From Nitzschia sp. pyKryTriq1 (lineage: Eukaryota > Bacillariophyta > Bacillariophyceae > Bacillariales > Bacillariaceae), in NCBI GenBank assembly GCA_956465555.1, contig OY101127.1:124001-188000 (forward strand): a stretch of DNA of 64,000 nt. The letters run 5' to 3'. Below, one piece after another: positions 1 through 9,648 of this stretch. A program made the position numbers and the translations under genes. Position 1 is the first letter of the stretch. Every line of letters begins with the position of its first letter. Under the pieces are notes generated by a model. The model was not told where the DNA came from. It was given only the letters and a program-made list of their open reading frames with translations, and made no database searches.

Positions 1-1341
1 CTAGCTCCTACTACATGTTTCGGGAATAAGAATACCGACGACCAACTCCATCAGCCAGCATCCTCATCATCATTATCATCCTCCAGCACGAGTACTAGTA
101 CTACTACTAGTACTAGTAGTACTAACAGTAGAGAATTGGCAAGTTTGGCCGAAAAGTGGAACATTACCGGGCCATTGAATTTCAACTACAGCAGTCTTGA
201 ATTTCAACTTACCTATCAAGTCAGTGACTTTATATTGAATTCCATGATTTCCGAACAAATCTACGATGAAAATTGTGCCGAAGGAGGCAATATTATTGAT
301 CCTTCCTATCTGGCGTCTCAAGTCGTAACCACAGCGCCTACTACTACTTCTTCTTCTGGCAATGGCGACTCGATTCAATCCATTCAAGTGTCCATTACCG
401 CCGATCCGGAAACCATCTCTACCAATCCACTCATTTACAAAGAAGAAGTGGTGAATAATCAAATGATGGCCACGATTCGATTTTGTCATCGATTCATGTT
501 ATTCACGAGTGGAGGGGGAATGACTCCGATTGAAGTCAACTTTCGAGAAACCGTCATTACACTCACGGTGGATTTGACGGATGGATTTGAAATTGGGACG
601 GTACAAGTCGCCGAAAAGGATAAACTGATTCAAACGGCCAATCAAGCCTATCAAGTCGAAGGATATCAATGTGATTTTACCAATACTCCCTTGACGGATC
701 TTCAATTGGCCGTGGCACGAGCCCAAGGTACCATTGTTCGTGTCTGTGTCCGACCGGATCAAGAAGCACGGCAAGATGGGATTTATATGCGATCCATTGA
801 TTCCTTTGTCTTTGAACGGGATTATGGTGGATCGATTGGGACTGTCACACAATGGGCGATTGAAAATGGAGGCCTACCAGCGTCCAATTCCTTGACGGAA
901 GTGTATTGCAATTCGGGAGATGAAATTTGTGTCTTTGAATCGATATTAATGGCCATCTTCTTTCGATTGCCTGGATCGGTGGATGGAGTAGGGATTGCCT
1001 CGATGCAATTTGGGAATCAAAATTTGAATAATAGTCGTCAAAGAAGAACAAGAAGACGACAAAGACGGAGATTGGCATTGCGAGGAACCGAAGAAGAAGA
1101 AGAAGAGGAGGAGGAGGAGGAGGAGGGACGATTCTTGCAACAAGACAATGCAAATACGGATAACAATGGCGCTGTGGCAGCGGTAGCCGAATTTGAACTC
1201 AACATGGAACTGATACCTGTTCCAAGAGCACGGGGCAGGACTAGTGGTGGAGGACGTTCCAAAGGAAAAGGAGCATGCCTCGTCCTTCTGTTACAGAGTG
1301 TCGTCTCCCTTGCCCTTTCACTATTGCTGCTGCTGCTGTAG
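1..1341 (+). CDS. Unknown protein, 5'-partial
   Basis: The frame is open from base 1 with no ATG before the conserved-looking part, so the gene starts outside the window; about 446 residues are visible. A Ser/Thr run is followed by a non-repetitive region of about 300 residues rich in beta-branched residues with several Cys. Then comes an Arg-rich stretch (RQRRTRRRQRRR), a run of about 12 Glu, and a strongly hydrophobic last 20 residues ending in a Leu run just before the stop. The hydrophobic tail could be a membrane anchor or a GPI-type signal. I recognise no family. An imperfect copy of the bases coding for GGGRSKGKG lies 580 bp downstream, so the annotated 3' end could be one of two alternatives. 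Confidence 0.6.
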   Translation, partial: LAPTTCFGNKNTDDQLHQPASSSSLSSSSTSTSTTTSTSSTNSRELASLAEKWNITGPLNFNYSSLEFQLTYQVSDFILNSMISEQIYDENCAEGGNIIDPSYLASQVVTTAPTTTSSSGNGDSIQSIQVSITADPETISTNPLIYKEEVVNNQMMATIRFCHRFMLFTSGGGMTPIEVNFRETVITLTVDLTDGFEIGTVQVAEKDKLIQTANQAYQVEGYQCDFTNTPLTDLQLAVARAQGTIVRVCVRPDQEARQDGIYMRSIDSFVFERDYGGSIGTVTQWAIENGGLPASNSLTEVYCNSGDEICVFESILMAIFFRLPGSVDGVGIASMQFGNQNLNNSRQRRTRRRQRRRLALRGTEEEEEEEEEEEEGRFLQQDNANTDNNGAVAAVAEFELNMELIPVPRARGRTSGGGRSKGKGACLVLLLQSVVSLALSLLLLLL

Positions 1342-2127
1342 AAACCAATTTTGTAACCAAAAAGGCAGGAAGGAAGGAATCATAGAACCCAAACTACCAT
1401 CACTGTGTTGCTCTAGATGCATCCTTCTACTACTCGTAGACTTTACAATCAATAGTAGTAGTAGTAGTAGTAGTAGATACAAGGTAGTATACTATACACC
1501 ATACTTCGTTCCAACAACAGGCCGAGAATCTTCACTTTCCTCGTCCTTTACCACTACTGCTAGTAGTAGAATGGAGGAGGCAGCCACTACTACTCTCTTT
1601 GTTGCACCTACTAGGACGAGAATAAGGACCATCTTCTTCTTCTTCTTCTTCTCCTCCTCCTTTCTCCGCAACGGCTGCTGCTGTTGTGGCGCTGGTGGGT
1701 TTTGCGTGGTCATGGATGTGGTTTCGTTTTGTTGTTATCCTCGTACTTTTCTACGAACTACTACTACTAGCTAGTAGCTAGTAGTAGGGCGAATATGACA
1801 TTTCACGACGGACAAGGAGTAGTAGTAATGGTGGCGGACGCTCCAAACGAAAAGGATAAGATACAATAATGCTACTTGTTCTGCTCGACAGAATGGATAC
1901 CAATTTTTTTTTTTAAGATGAATGAATGAATGATAATCAAAGCTACCATCCGTGGTCTGCTCTCTACTACTACATAGTAGTAGGTAGCTACTACTACTAC
2001 TACTAGTAGTAGTAGTAGACGATAGTCAGTCCGAAGTCGATAGTACAATAAGACATCTATACATCACACTACAAACAGAAGCTAGCAACTATATGCTAGC
2101 TCTACTACTACTACTACTACTACTACT
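1342..2127. other. Intergenic spacer with TAG/CTA repeats
   Basis: No supported gene. The stretch contains (TAG)n around 1450-1480, 1770-1800 and 1960-2025, and (CTA)n at 2101-2128 that runs into the stop codon of the transporter gene. Bases 1829-1853 resemble 1245-1272 of the preceding gene. The plus-strand open frame 1244-1774 is low-complexity and overlaps the end of the first gene, so I do not call it. Confidence 0.6.
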
Positions 2128-3843
2128 CTAGGCACCCAAAGCAATCGAACTGACGACTCCACAAAGACCCAGTACGACCATGGATACCATGGCCACCAAG
2201 ACAAAGGTGACTTCGGTCGTTTCCATCCAGGAAGTATGGTCGTCGTCACCGTCACCGCTGGTCTTGTTCTTCTTGTTATTCTTTTGCTGTTTCATCATCA
2301 TCTTTTGTCGTCGTCGTTGTTCTTGTTGATTTTGAACCGCATGTTGAAACATAAAGGCAGGAAAGACAAAGGCCACCAAGGCGACCGTGGTGCCTCCCCC
2401 TACCGAACTGATCAATCCCAAATCCGTCACAAAACAGGCCATGGTCACACAGGTTGCCAACAGCAGAACAATAAAAACTTGAAGTTTGGCGGGATCGTTT
2501 TGAAACTTGTCGGTCAATCCCATCAAGTCCAAACAATTGTCTCGCAGTCCCATAAAATTCAATGGATATGTCAGCATGGCCGAAAATCCCATGGACACTC
2601 GGGCCAAGGTCGCCAGAGGATCGTTGGGAGCATAATTGTTGAGAATGAACGAATGCGACGCTCCACCAAAGGTCAAGTATCCCACAATGGCAATGGACCA
2701 ATACAAAAAGGATACAATCCCAAACGAGGCACCGCAGACTTGGGCAAATCGTGACACGGTCGCATTCTTGAGTTCGGTATAATATCTGGGACTGTTGTAG
2801 TGCATATCAAAACTCGTAAAGGCCATGCAAACAAAGGGCATGACTTGGAACGAAAACGGATTGCTCGATCGGGTCCCAAAGTGGGGACGATATTCCGGCA
2901 ATATGTCGTAGTAATAAAATCCCACATCTGCACCCTCGCAATTTTCAGCGGAATAGGATCCATCCAAATATCGAATCACCATGCATCCCAAAGCGACAAA
3001 GACGGCCGCCATTCCAAAGGCCGAATAGGGTGCCAGTGCATCCAAATTACGCATCAAACACAGTGGCAACAAGGCCACCAAGGCAATGGCAATGAGACAT
3101 TGGGGAATGGTCCAGTAAATACCCAAAATGCCTTCCAGTGTGAATTGTAAGGATTGAGATAAAATGGACGAATTGGCAAACAGTCCCATGAGTGGATCCA
3201 GCGTCGTGGCAATGGCGACCGCCAGTCCTCCGCCCATACTCCGTCCACCGACGGTACGCTCCCAACACTCTCGATAGGTCGCACTCAAGGACATGTCACA
3301 GGATTTGCCCGTCAAGAGACAAAAATATCCAAACAAAAATCCCAATCCCAAAATCCATAGAGTGGCCGAAAGAACCGCGTGTGGATCATTGGAATAGAGG
3401 GCAATCCCGCCCGACAAGGACATGACACCCCCTCCAATGGTATTTTTGGACAAATTGGCCACTTCGGAAAGTATGGATGAGGTACCGGCCATGCGAAAAT
3501 GTTGACGACGATTTTCTTCCGGATCCAACGCTTGTTCACTCAAGACAAAGGTCGGATGGGCCAAGGTTTGCATTCCTTCACTGACGGTCCGCACCAACGG
3601 CGTAAATCGTTCACTCAAATGTAACGTGCGAGCGGTGATGGAGTATCTCAAGGAATCGCCGCCATCCCGCAACAATGAAAAGATTCCACGGTCTTCTTGA
3701 TCTTGATCTTGATCTTGTTCTTGAGCGTCGGCTTCCATGTCGCCGTCAGGAGCATCGCTGTGGTTGAGTGCGTCGTCGGCAGACACAATGGCGCCGTAAT
3801 ACGACGATGGGGGATACATGTACTTGCCGTTGGGTGTTATCAT
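2128..3843 (-). CDS. Amino acid transporter, AAAP/SLC38 family
   Basis: A 571-residue polytopic membrane protein of the amino acid/auxin permease family (Aa_trans). These are secondary carriers that move neutral or cationic amino acids with H+ or Na+ across plasma or vacuolar membranes. The N-terminal ~105 residues are hydrophilic and acidic (a D-Q repeat near residues 45-50). The first membrane segment begins with NLSKNTIGGGVMSLSGG, the typical glycine-rich TM1 of the family. About ten further hydrophobic segments follow, with a short Gln/Lys-rich cytosolic loop (QNQQEQRRRQKMMMKQQK) before the last helix. The start is the first ATG of the frame, just after a GAT repeat. No intron is needed. 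Substrate cannot be deduced. The stop lies at the edge of a (CTA)n tract. Confidence 0.88.
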   Translation of the reverse strand: MITPNGKYMYPPSSYYGAIVSADDALNHSDAPDGDMEADAQEQDQDQDQEDRGIFSLLRDGGDSLRYSITARTLHLSERFTPLVRTVSEGMQTLAHPTFVLSEQALDPEENRRQHFRMAGTSSILSEVANLSKNTIGGGVMSLSGGIALYSNDPHAVLSATLWILGLGFLFGYFCLLTGKSCDMSLSATYRECWERTVGGRSMGGGLAVAIATTLDPLMGLFANSSILSQSLQFTLEGILGIYWTIPQCLIAIALVALLPLCLMRNLDALAPYSAFGMAAVFVALGCMVIRYLDGSYSAENCEGADVGFYYYDILPEYRPHFGTRSSNPFSFQVMPFVCMAFTSFDMHYNSPRYYTELKNATVSRFAQVCGASFGIVSFLYWSIAIVGYLTFGGASHSFILNNYAPNDPLATLARVSMGFSAMLTYPLNFMGLRDNCLDLMGLTDKFQNDPAKLQVFIVLLLATCVTMACFVTDLGLISSVGGGTTVALVAFVFPAFMFQHAVQNQQEQRRRQKMMMKQQKNNKKNKTSGDGDDDHTSWMETTEVTFVLVAMVSMVVLGLCGVVSSIALGA

Positions 3844-4500
3844 GATGACGATGATGACGATGATGATGATCTAGTATGTCTTCGTACTCGAGCTAGCCAA
3901 CTACCGGTAGTCTAAGGAACAAGTCGTCTTTGAGAGGTCGCATCCGACGACGGTTCCCCGCATTCCAAAAGATATGTTACTGCATAAAAAGATGATGTTT
4001 AGATGAAAAATGAATGATGATCGATGAAAGGTCGGCGAAGCGAAGGCACATCAACCAAACTTCCCTTCAAAATCTTGGAACTATTGAGCGCTTCTCCCCG
4101 CGCACCGTGCGCTGATCATGCGCGTGCGCGTTTCGCGACAGAGGAATCGATCGGATCGGTCGGCTGTATATATATGTACGTATGTACGTATATACGTATG
4201 GTTGCTTTCGTATTTCTTTCATGGGTTGGGCGTTTTCGTAGAGGGGGGGACGTCTCTCGACTCTCTCGCTCTACTAATACCTAGTAGTAGAGTGGAGACT
4301 ACCGATACCTGCGGTACTTACTCTAGCTAGTAGAGTAGTAGACGAGAATTACTGTACTACTAGCTACTTTCGAGATTCTTAGTAGAGTAGAATACGAGTA
4401 CTATTAGTAGTGGTAGGTAGTAGTAGAGAAACCACATGGTACATAACTATAAAAACACGACTATCAATTTAATGTTGAATACCGTATAAAATAAGCCGCT
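3844..4500. other. Intergenic spacer
   Basis: I see no gene. It has GAT-type repeats at 3842-3872, a GC-rich patch near 4090-4140 (gcgcaccgtgcgctgatcat), ATACGTAT palindromes at 4165-4200, and TAG-rich sequence at 4270-4430. Short ORFs here are not protein-like. Confidence 0.5.
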
Positions 4501-7500
4501 CTACTCCGCTTTTGTTGCTCCTTCTTCTGCTTCATTAGAACAAACGTTGGATGCAATGATTTCATGGTCAAACTGCACGACACGTCCTGGACCACGGGGT
4601 TGGTCGTCTCGTAACGTTTTGGTAAGCGAAGTTTTGCTAGCAAATGTATCGACAAATAGATCGGCCGTACTCTTGCTTTGGTCTAAGGAATAGTAGAGAT
4701 TCAAATCGACATGGGTACGACCATCCCAGACCATCATGACATTGCCACCGGAAAAAATGGCCACCGCAGCCGCTCCCTCTCCGACTTCTTTGAACGTAGA
4801 CCATCGCTGAATGTTTTTGGCCTCGATTCCAAGAACTTCTTGAATGGTTTCTTGGAGAGCTTGGTTCAACTCTTCGATGGATGGAATTTTTATGATAGAA
4901 GTCCTCGGAGGTTGTCCATCGTTGCCTTCTTCGTCTTTTTCCTCGATGAACTCGAATTGAAAGATACCTTGTCGACCCACTGGAATCTGTTCTGCTGCTT
5001 GAGCGAGGGCAGGCTGAGGGTCGTACGCATCTGGAGGAAATACTCGGGAGTCGTATTCCGAGTCGAAATAATGCATTCCTCCAATGATGGACTTGGCTTC
5101 TACTAAAATTGGCTCAAACGATGGACCGTTCCCGTCGTCGACAGGATCGACCATCAATTGGGCTTGGAGATTCTTCTCGAGGTCATGCAAATGTTGGAAG
5201 AATAGACGGTCATTAACGGCAGCAATGTGAAGTGCGTACTCATGATCATGATCATCATCTTGTTCTTGGTCCGATCCTGCCGAAATGGCTACTTCTGCTC
5301 GAGAAACGGGAAAGAAGTGCGACTCTTTGCGATAACGTTCCAGAACATTCATTCTCCAACCATTCTCCTTGTCAGCACCACTGTCTTTATTATTGCTCTT
5401 CTTGGAAAAAGCAACAAAGACATTTTGGTCAGAAAGTAGCGCTTCGCGATTGTTCGAGACGGAAAAGATACTGTTCAAGACCTGTCCCATGGCTCGTGGA
5501 GCCGATGGATCGATGATGACCATGTCGATATCTTCGTCGTCCTCATGCTTGGCCACAAACTGTAACAATTGTCGAAGCATGGACTTTTCGCACTCGTACA
5601 TGTGATCAACTATCTCCAACGACATGTCGGTAAAGTTTGAAACGGGAGGACATGCCCAAATAGGCTCGATAGCTATCGTTCTTCCTTCAATCTTGGATAG
5701 TACTTGAGCACTGGCGCAGTCAACCTTGGATTCCAATCCGCATAATACTAATGCTACCGTTGTTTCTTTTGGAGGCACGAAGCGAAGAGATTCTTTCAAA
5801 GAAACCTTGAGCGCGAGTGTGGCGAGATCGTAATCGTCCTTGGCCAATCCTTCATGATGTTTCTTCGATTCGTTTGTTTGACAATTTCTTGGTTGGGTGA
5901 TTTCAATACCAATATCATCCTTGTCGTTGTCCCAAGTTGAAGTGCCGTGCATTCCTCCCGCCACGACTCGGTAAAAGGAGGACGTTTCAGCTCCTACTGC
6001 CTTCAAGAGAGCGGCACGTAGACTTTCCATTTTTGAAAAGGCGCCCCACAAGTGAATATCAAAGGCAATGTATTTGTTAGCGTCAGCAGCGGTAGTAGCA
6101 CTAGTAGTAGTGGTATCGGAAGTAGTAGTGCGTCCCACCATATATCCTTCCTTCATGACCATGACCGAAATGGGTCCCTTGGAGTGCACCATGGGAGGCG
6201 ATAGGGGTGTCAGACCTTGCTCCTTGGCTACATTGAATAAAGTTGTTTCCAAATGCTCAGTCTCAAAATCATACGAGACATTGTAGGCTTCCAGAATCTC
6301 AATGAAGCCCGCTTTGGCTCCATGTTCAATCGAACCGATAATACCATCTTGGTCGTTGCATTTGCCTTGTTGTCGAGCATCCGTTTTGCGATAATCATGC
6401 ATGTACTTGTAGTGCCGGCTCTTGATATGCATGTACTTGTAGTCCCGGCTCTTGATATCGTCCAATGGTTCCAACAAGAGTCGATCGACCCTGTGATCTT
6501 TGGTAGGATGATGCAAAAAGTCGACTTGATTGCTTCCCATGACCAAGACTTGGGTACAAATCTTGGGAGTGCCGTAAAAGATTTGAATGGTATGATCAAA
6601 AAAGTCACTGAATTGATCAATGTAGGGCTCATTCTTCACCATGATCCCTTCTGGCTTGAGTAGAAGCGATAGCGCCGAAAAGATATCCATCGTTTTGGTC
6701 ACCGAAAAGGACATGACCGTCTCGGAAAGGTCCACCAAAACAAGATCAAACGAGCCCCAGTAATCGCGGGGCAATAGAGGAAGGCTCTTGGTAGCATCGC
6801 CGTACCACCATTCCACCTTGTCATTGTCCCAATGCGGTTGCGAATGAAAGTGCTGAAAGGATTTTCGTGTCACTTGTTGGTCCAGTTCCAAACCCACGAC
6901 TTTTTGGAGACTGGGGTATTTGAGTACCTCGTGCAAGAGCATCGAGTCGCCACCTCCAATAAAGATGACGCGTTCGATGCTGTTCATAAAGCGTGCTGGA
7001 AAGTGAACAAAGAATTCATGGTAATGGGGACGATAATTGGAACATATTTGGAGGGTATTTTCCAAGTTCATACAAACATCGTCGTCTGCTTCTCGTGTCA
7101 CAAACCAAAGCTTTTGGTAATTGGTTTGTAGATCTTCGATGGTTTCATACTGTTCGAATTCCAATAGTTGCGTCGTAGCACAACTTGGAAAAATATACTG
7201 GAGATAATCTTCTTCCTCCTTGAGGTCATCAAAGTGGCTTCCATAAATATCCAAGAGGGCGGCCTCACAGGCCCCTTCATTGGATGACATGATGTCCTCT
7301 TGACATTCTTCGGCCGTCTCATCGTCTTCATTTTCCAGTGATTGAATCGCAAATTGAAGCGCTTCTCCAATCGCTCGATAGTAGGCTCGAATCTGCTTCC
7401 ATTCGGTAGGAGGAATAACTGAATCTTCTTCTTCTTTCTCCTCCTCCTCACCACCACCATCATCATCATTGTCGTCCTCTAACAAATCGTAGTGAATGTT

Positions 7501-8979
7501 TTGGAACCGATAGAGCTTTCGAAGATGCTTCCGAAAAATGCGACGGATATAATTTCGAGCACGATCGTCAAATTGGAGATGTTCGGCCCATTGAACATGA
7601 ATACTGGTCTTGTCATCTGTGTTATGGTCATCGTCGTCGTCGTCGTCGCCTTGTACTTCAACAAGTTCAAAGGTAAGTTGTTCGGGAGCGTAGAGGGCAC
7701 CGACTCCATCTTGCGTTTCCAAAACGACAGCATTGGGTTGAAACGTCCAACGTTGTGGATACTGTTCGATCACTCCATAGTCTCGAAAGATTTCTGAAAG
7801 AAAAGAAAAGAAACGAAAGTAGTAGAGGGTGTGAGATCATCGTCACCATGTATGGCAGTACTATGACAGTACGATACGATATTTTTACGATTACGTACCT
7901 GGAGTTCCATACCCCGATTCGACCGCCTCTTCGTCGCATTGATCACATAGATCATAGCTATTGTGCAAAGGTTCTCCCGCTTGAATATCACGACGGGCCT
8001 TGATTTCGAAATAAAAATTCTTGTCAGCATCATCTCCTGCTCCTGGTACTGCTCCTGCTTGCAGAATATGGAGATTCGTTTCAATATTATAGTAATTTCC
8101 ATTCCGATGCGTGTACCAATCGTAGGTAGGAACCATGAAGGTATCGTACAAGCCTCGTTGTAAAATCAACGATGCGGCCACGGCACCATCATCGTTGTCG
8201 TCGTCACCCTGACAATTCGTATACCAATCTTCTTCCAAGACATTGACTGGTGCTCCCGGAGGAAGATCGGGATCGATTCCACCCAACAACTCCAAAAGGA
8301 GTTCCTTTCCGGCATTCGACCAAGCACTCGGAATCTTGGGCTGTTGTGGTTGACATTCTACTAGGGCATTCAAGTATTGAATATAGGGTGCAAAGAATGA
8401 TGATTTCGATGATGCTGCTGCTGATGATGATGATGATGATGATGAAGCTGATTCCTGCTTTGCCAATCGGAGCTCTTGCGCCAACACACGAGTCGTGTCA
8501 CAATTCAAACCGTCCCTTGTGATAATGTCCTCAAGGAGGAGGAGTGGGGAGGAGTTGTCGTCACCTGATGATGATGACGACGCTGATGATGATGATGGCG
8601 GCATGATAATCGATTGCCAGGGGATTTTGGATAGAATTTCTCCTTTTGGAATATCCTCCGTTGCATACAACATCCATCGTGACGATGATGATTCTTCTAA
8701 GCGTAGCTCTTGACTCGGATGAAAAATACCTCCGGGCTGTCCCCGAATCCACTCGATAATTCCAAAGGCGTCTGTCTTTTCATTATTGTTACGGAAGAAG
8801 GAACAACTATCATCACTGCCACCACTGCTGCTGCCGCTGCTGCCTCCGCCTTGTTGAGCAGGCGACACTGCAGATGCACCAGCGGCTAGTAGTAATAATA
8901 GCCCGAGGAGCCGCATCCCAATACTAGTAGTATGAAGCGATGCCATTGCGGCTTTGCGCATGATCATCCTCATCATCAA
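4501..8979 (-). CDS. SET - aminopropyltransferase - AdoMetDC-like fusion protein (paralogue A)
   Basis: Two exons: 8979-7899 and 7793-4501. The intron is GTACGT...TTTCAG, phase 1, and joins SGYGTP to EIFRDYG. The product has 1,457 residues. Residues 1-37 form a signal peptide (LLGLLLLLAAGASA). Residues ~75-385 are a SET domain of the RuBisCO-LSMT/SETD type: IPKGEILSKIP, DWYTHRNGNYYNI at ~287, ARRDIQAGEPLHNSYD at ~328, and a C-lobe running through YGTPEIFRDYGVIEQYPQRW. Residues ~600-790 are a spermidine-synthase fold: GGGD at 640-643, acidic E663 in GLELD, GD at ~692, catalytic-position D715 in VDLSE. Residues ~850-977 resemble prokaryotic AdoMetDC, but the pyruvoyl Ser, catalytic His and Cys positions are Gly910, Arg915 and Trp943. 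The remaining ~480 residues are unknown, apart from a second AdoMetDC-like segment (VMMVWDGRTHVDLNL) near the end. A 30-bp in-frame tandem duplication lies at 6399-6458. The tandem paralogue lies immediately upstream. Role inferred: polyamine/lysine modification in the secretory pathway. Confidence 0.88.
6399..6458 (-). repeat. 30-bp in-frame tandem duplication inside fusion gene A
   Basis: The unit containing catgtacttgtagt is present twice, head to tail, differing at one base. It encodes KSRDYKYMHI followed by KSRHYKYMHD, in the linker between the aminopropyltransferase and AdoMetDC-like domains. The paralogue has only a single corresponding segment (RYIHDYIK). This looks like a recent slippage event tolerated by a flexible linker. 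Confidence 0.85.
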
Positions 8980-9648
8980 GTGGTAGTTGTAGACGGAGAT
9001 GAAATGTTGTACTATTGTACTGTTGTTGTTGTTGTTGTTGTTGTTGTTGTAATAGTAAATGTGTGATGAGAGTACATGTCTGCTCTATTAGCTCTACTCT
9101 ACTAGCTAATAGTAGTAGAGGGAGAGATCATGAGGCGCACGATGATGAACGCAAAATTTGGACTATGCCCCGCTTTTATGACCGTTGGGCAAAGGCGCGC
9201 CAAAAACTTTCGCAAGTAGGCGACTGTGCTGTTTTATTCTGACATCACGTCATAATTTTTATCATGGCAGGTATCGCGCGCGTGACGTTATTTCGCCAAA
9301 ATAAACTATTTTCACAGACACAACAAAATACGCTGTACATAGCTTCTTCCGGTACAATGGATCCACCATATGATGCATTTCAGTCGTCTCAGAGCTCGAT
9401 GATGTTGTTGTCTGAACTTTAATCATCATCATCATCATCATCACGACACTATCGTTTTCGTTGGAGAACCGGAAGGCAGCAGGAAAGCCGAACAAAAAAG
9501 TCGCTCTTTTTCATTCTTGGTGCTCTTTTTGGCCACAAGCCAGCATCTATGTACGTACTGCTTTATAGACAGAATAACAATCAAGTTATAACATATGATA
9601 TAAAAATAGCCTTCCTCGCGCTTGTTGGAGTGGCTATTATTTCTATTA
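8980..9648. other. Spacer between fusion genes A and B
   Basis: This is the probable 5' region of gene A and 3' region of gene B. It holds a (GTT)n tract at 9021-9051, a GGCGCGCC palindrome at 9194-9201 that on the minus strand reads TTTTTGGCGCGCC (E2F-like), and a TGACGT at about 9283 followed by TTTCGCC. I see no gene. Confidence 0.5.

Noticed and set aside
1244-1774. Plus ORF of 176 residues overlapping the first gene's end
   Set aside because: Cys/Ser/Thr/Phe low complexity from TAG and TTC repeats, no ATG context or domain.
2236-2754. Plus-strand ORF antisense to the transporter
   Set aside because: Composition is unlike a protein and the minus frame is a clear AAAP transporter.
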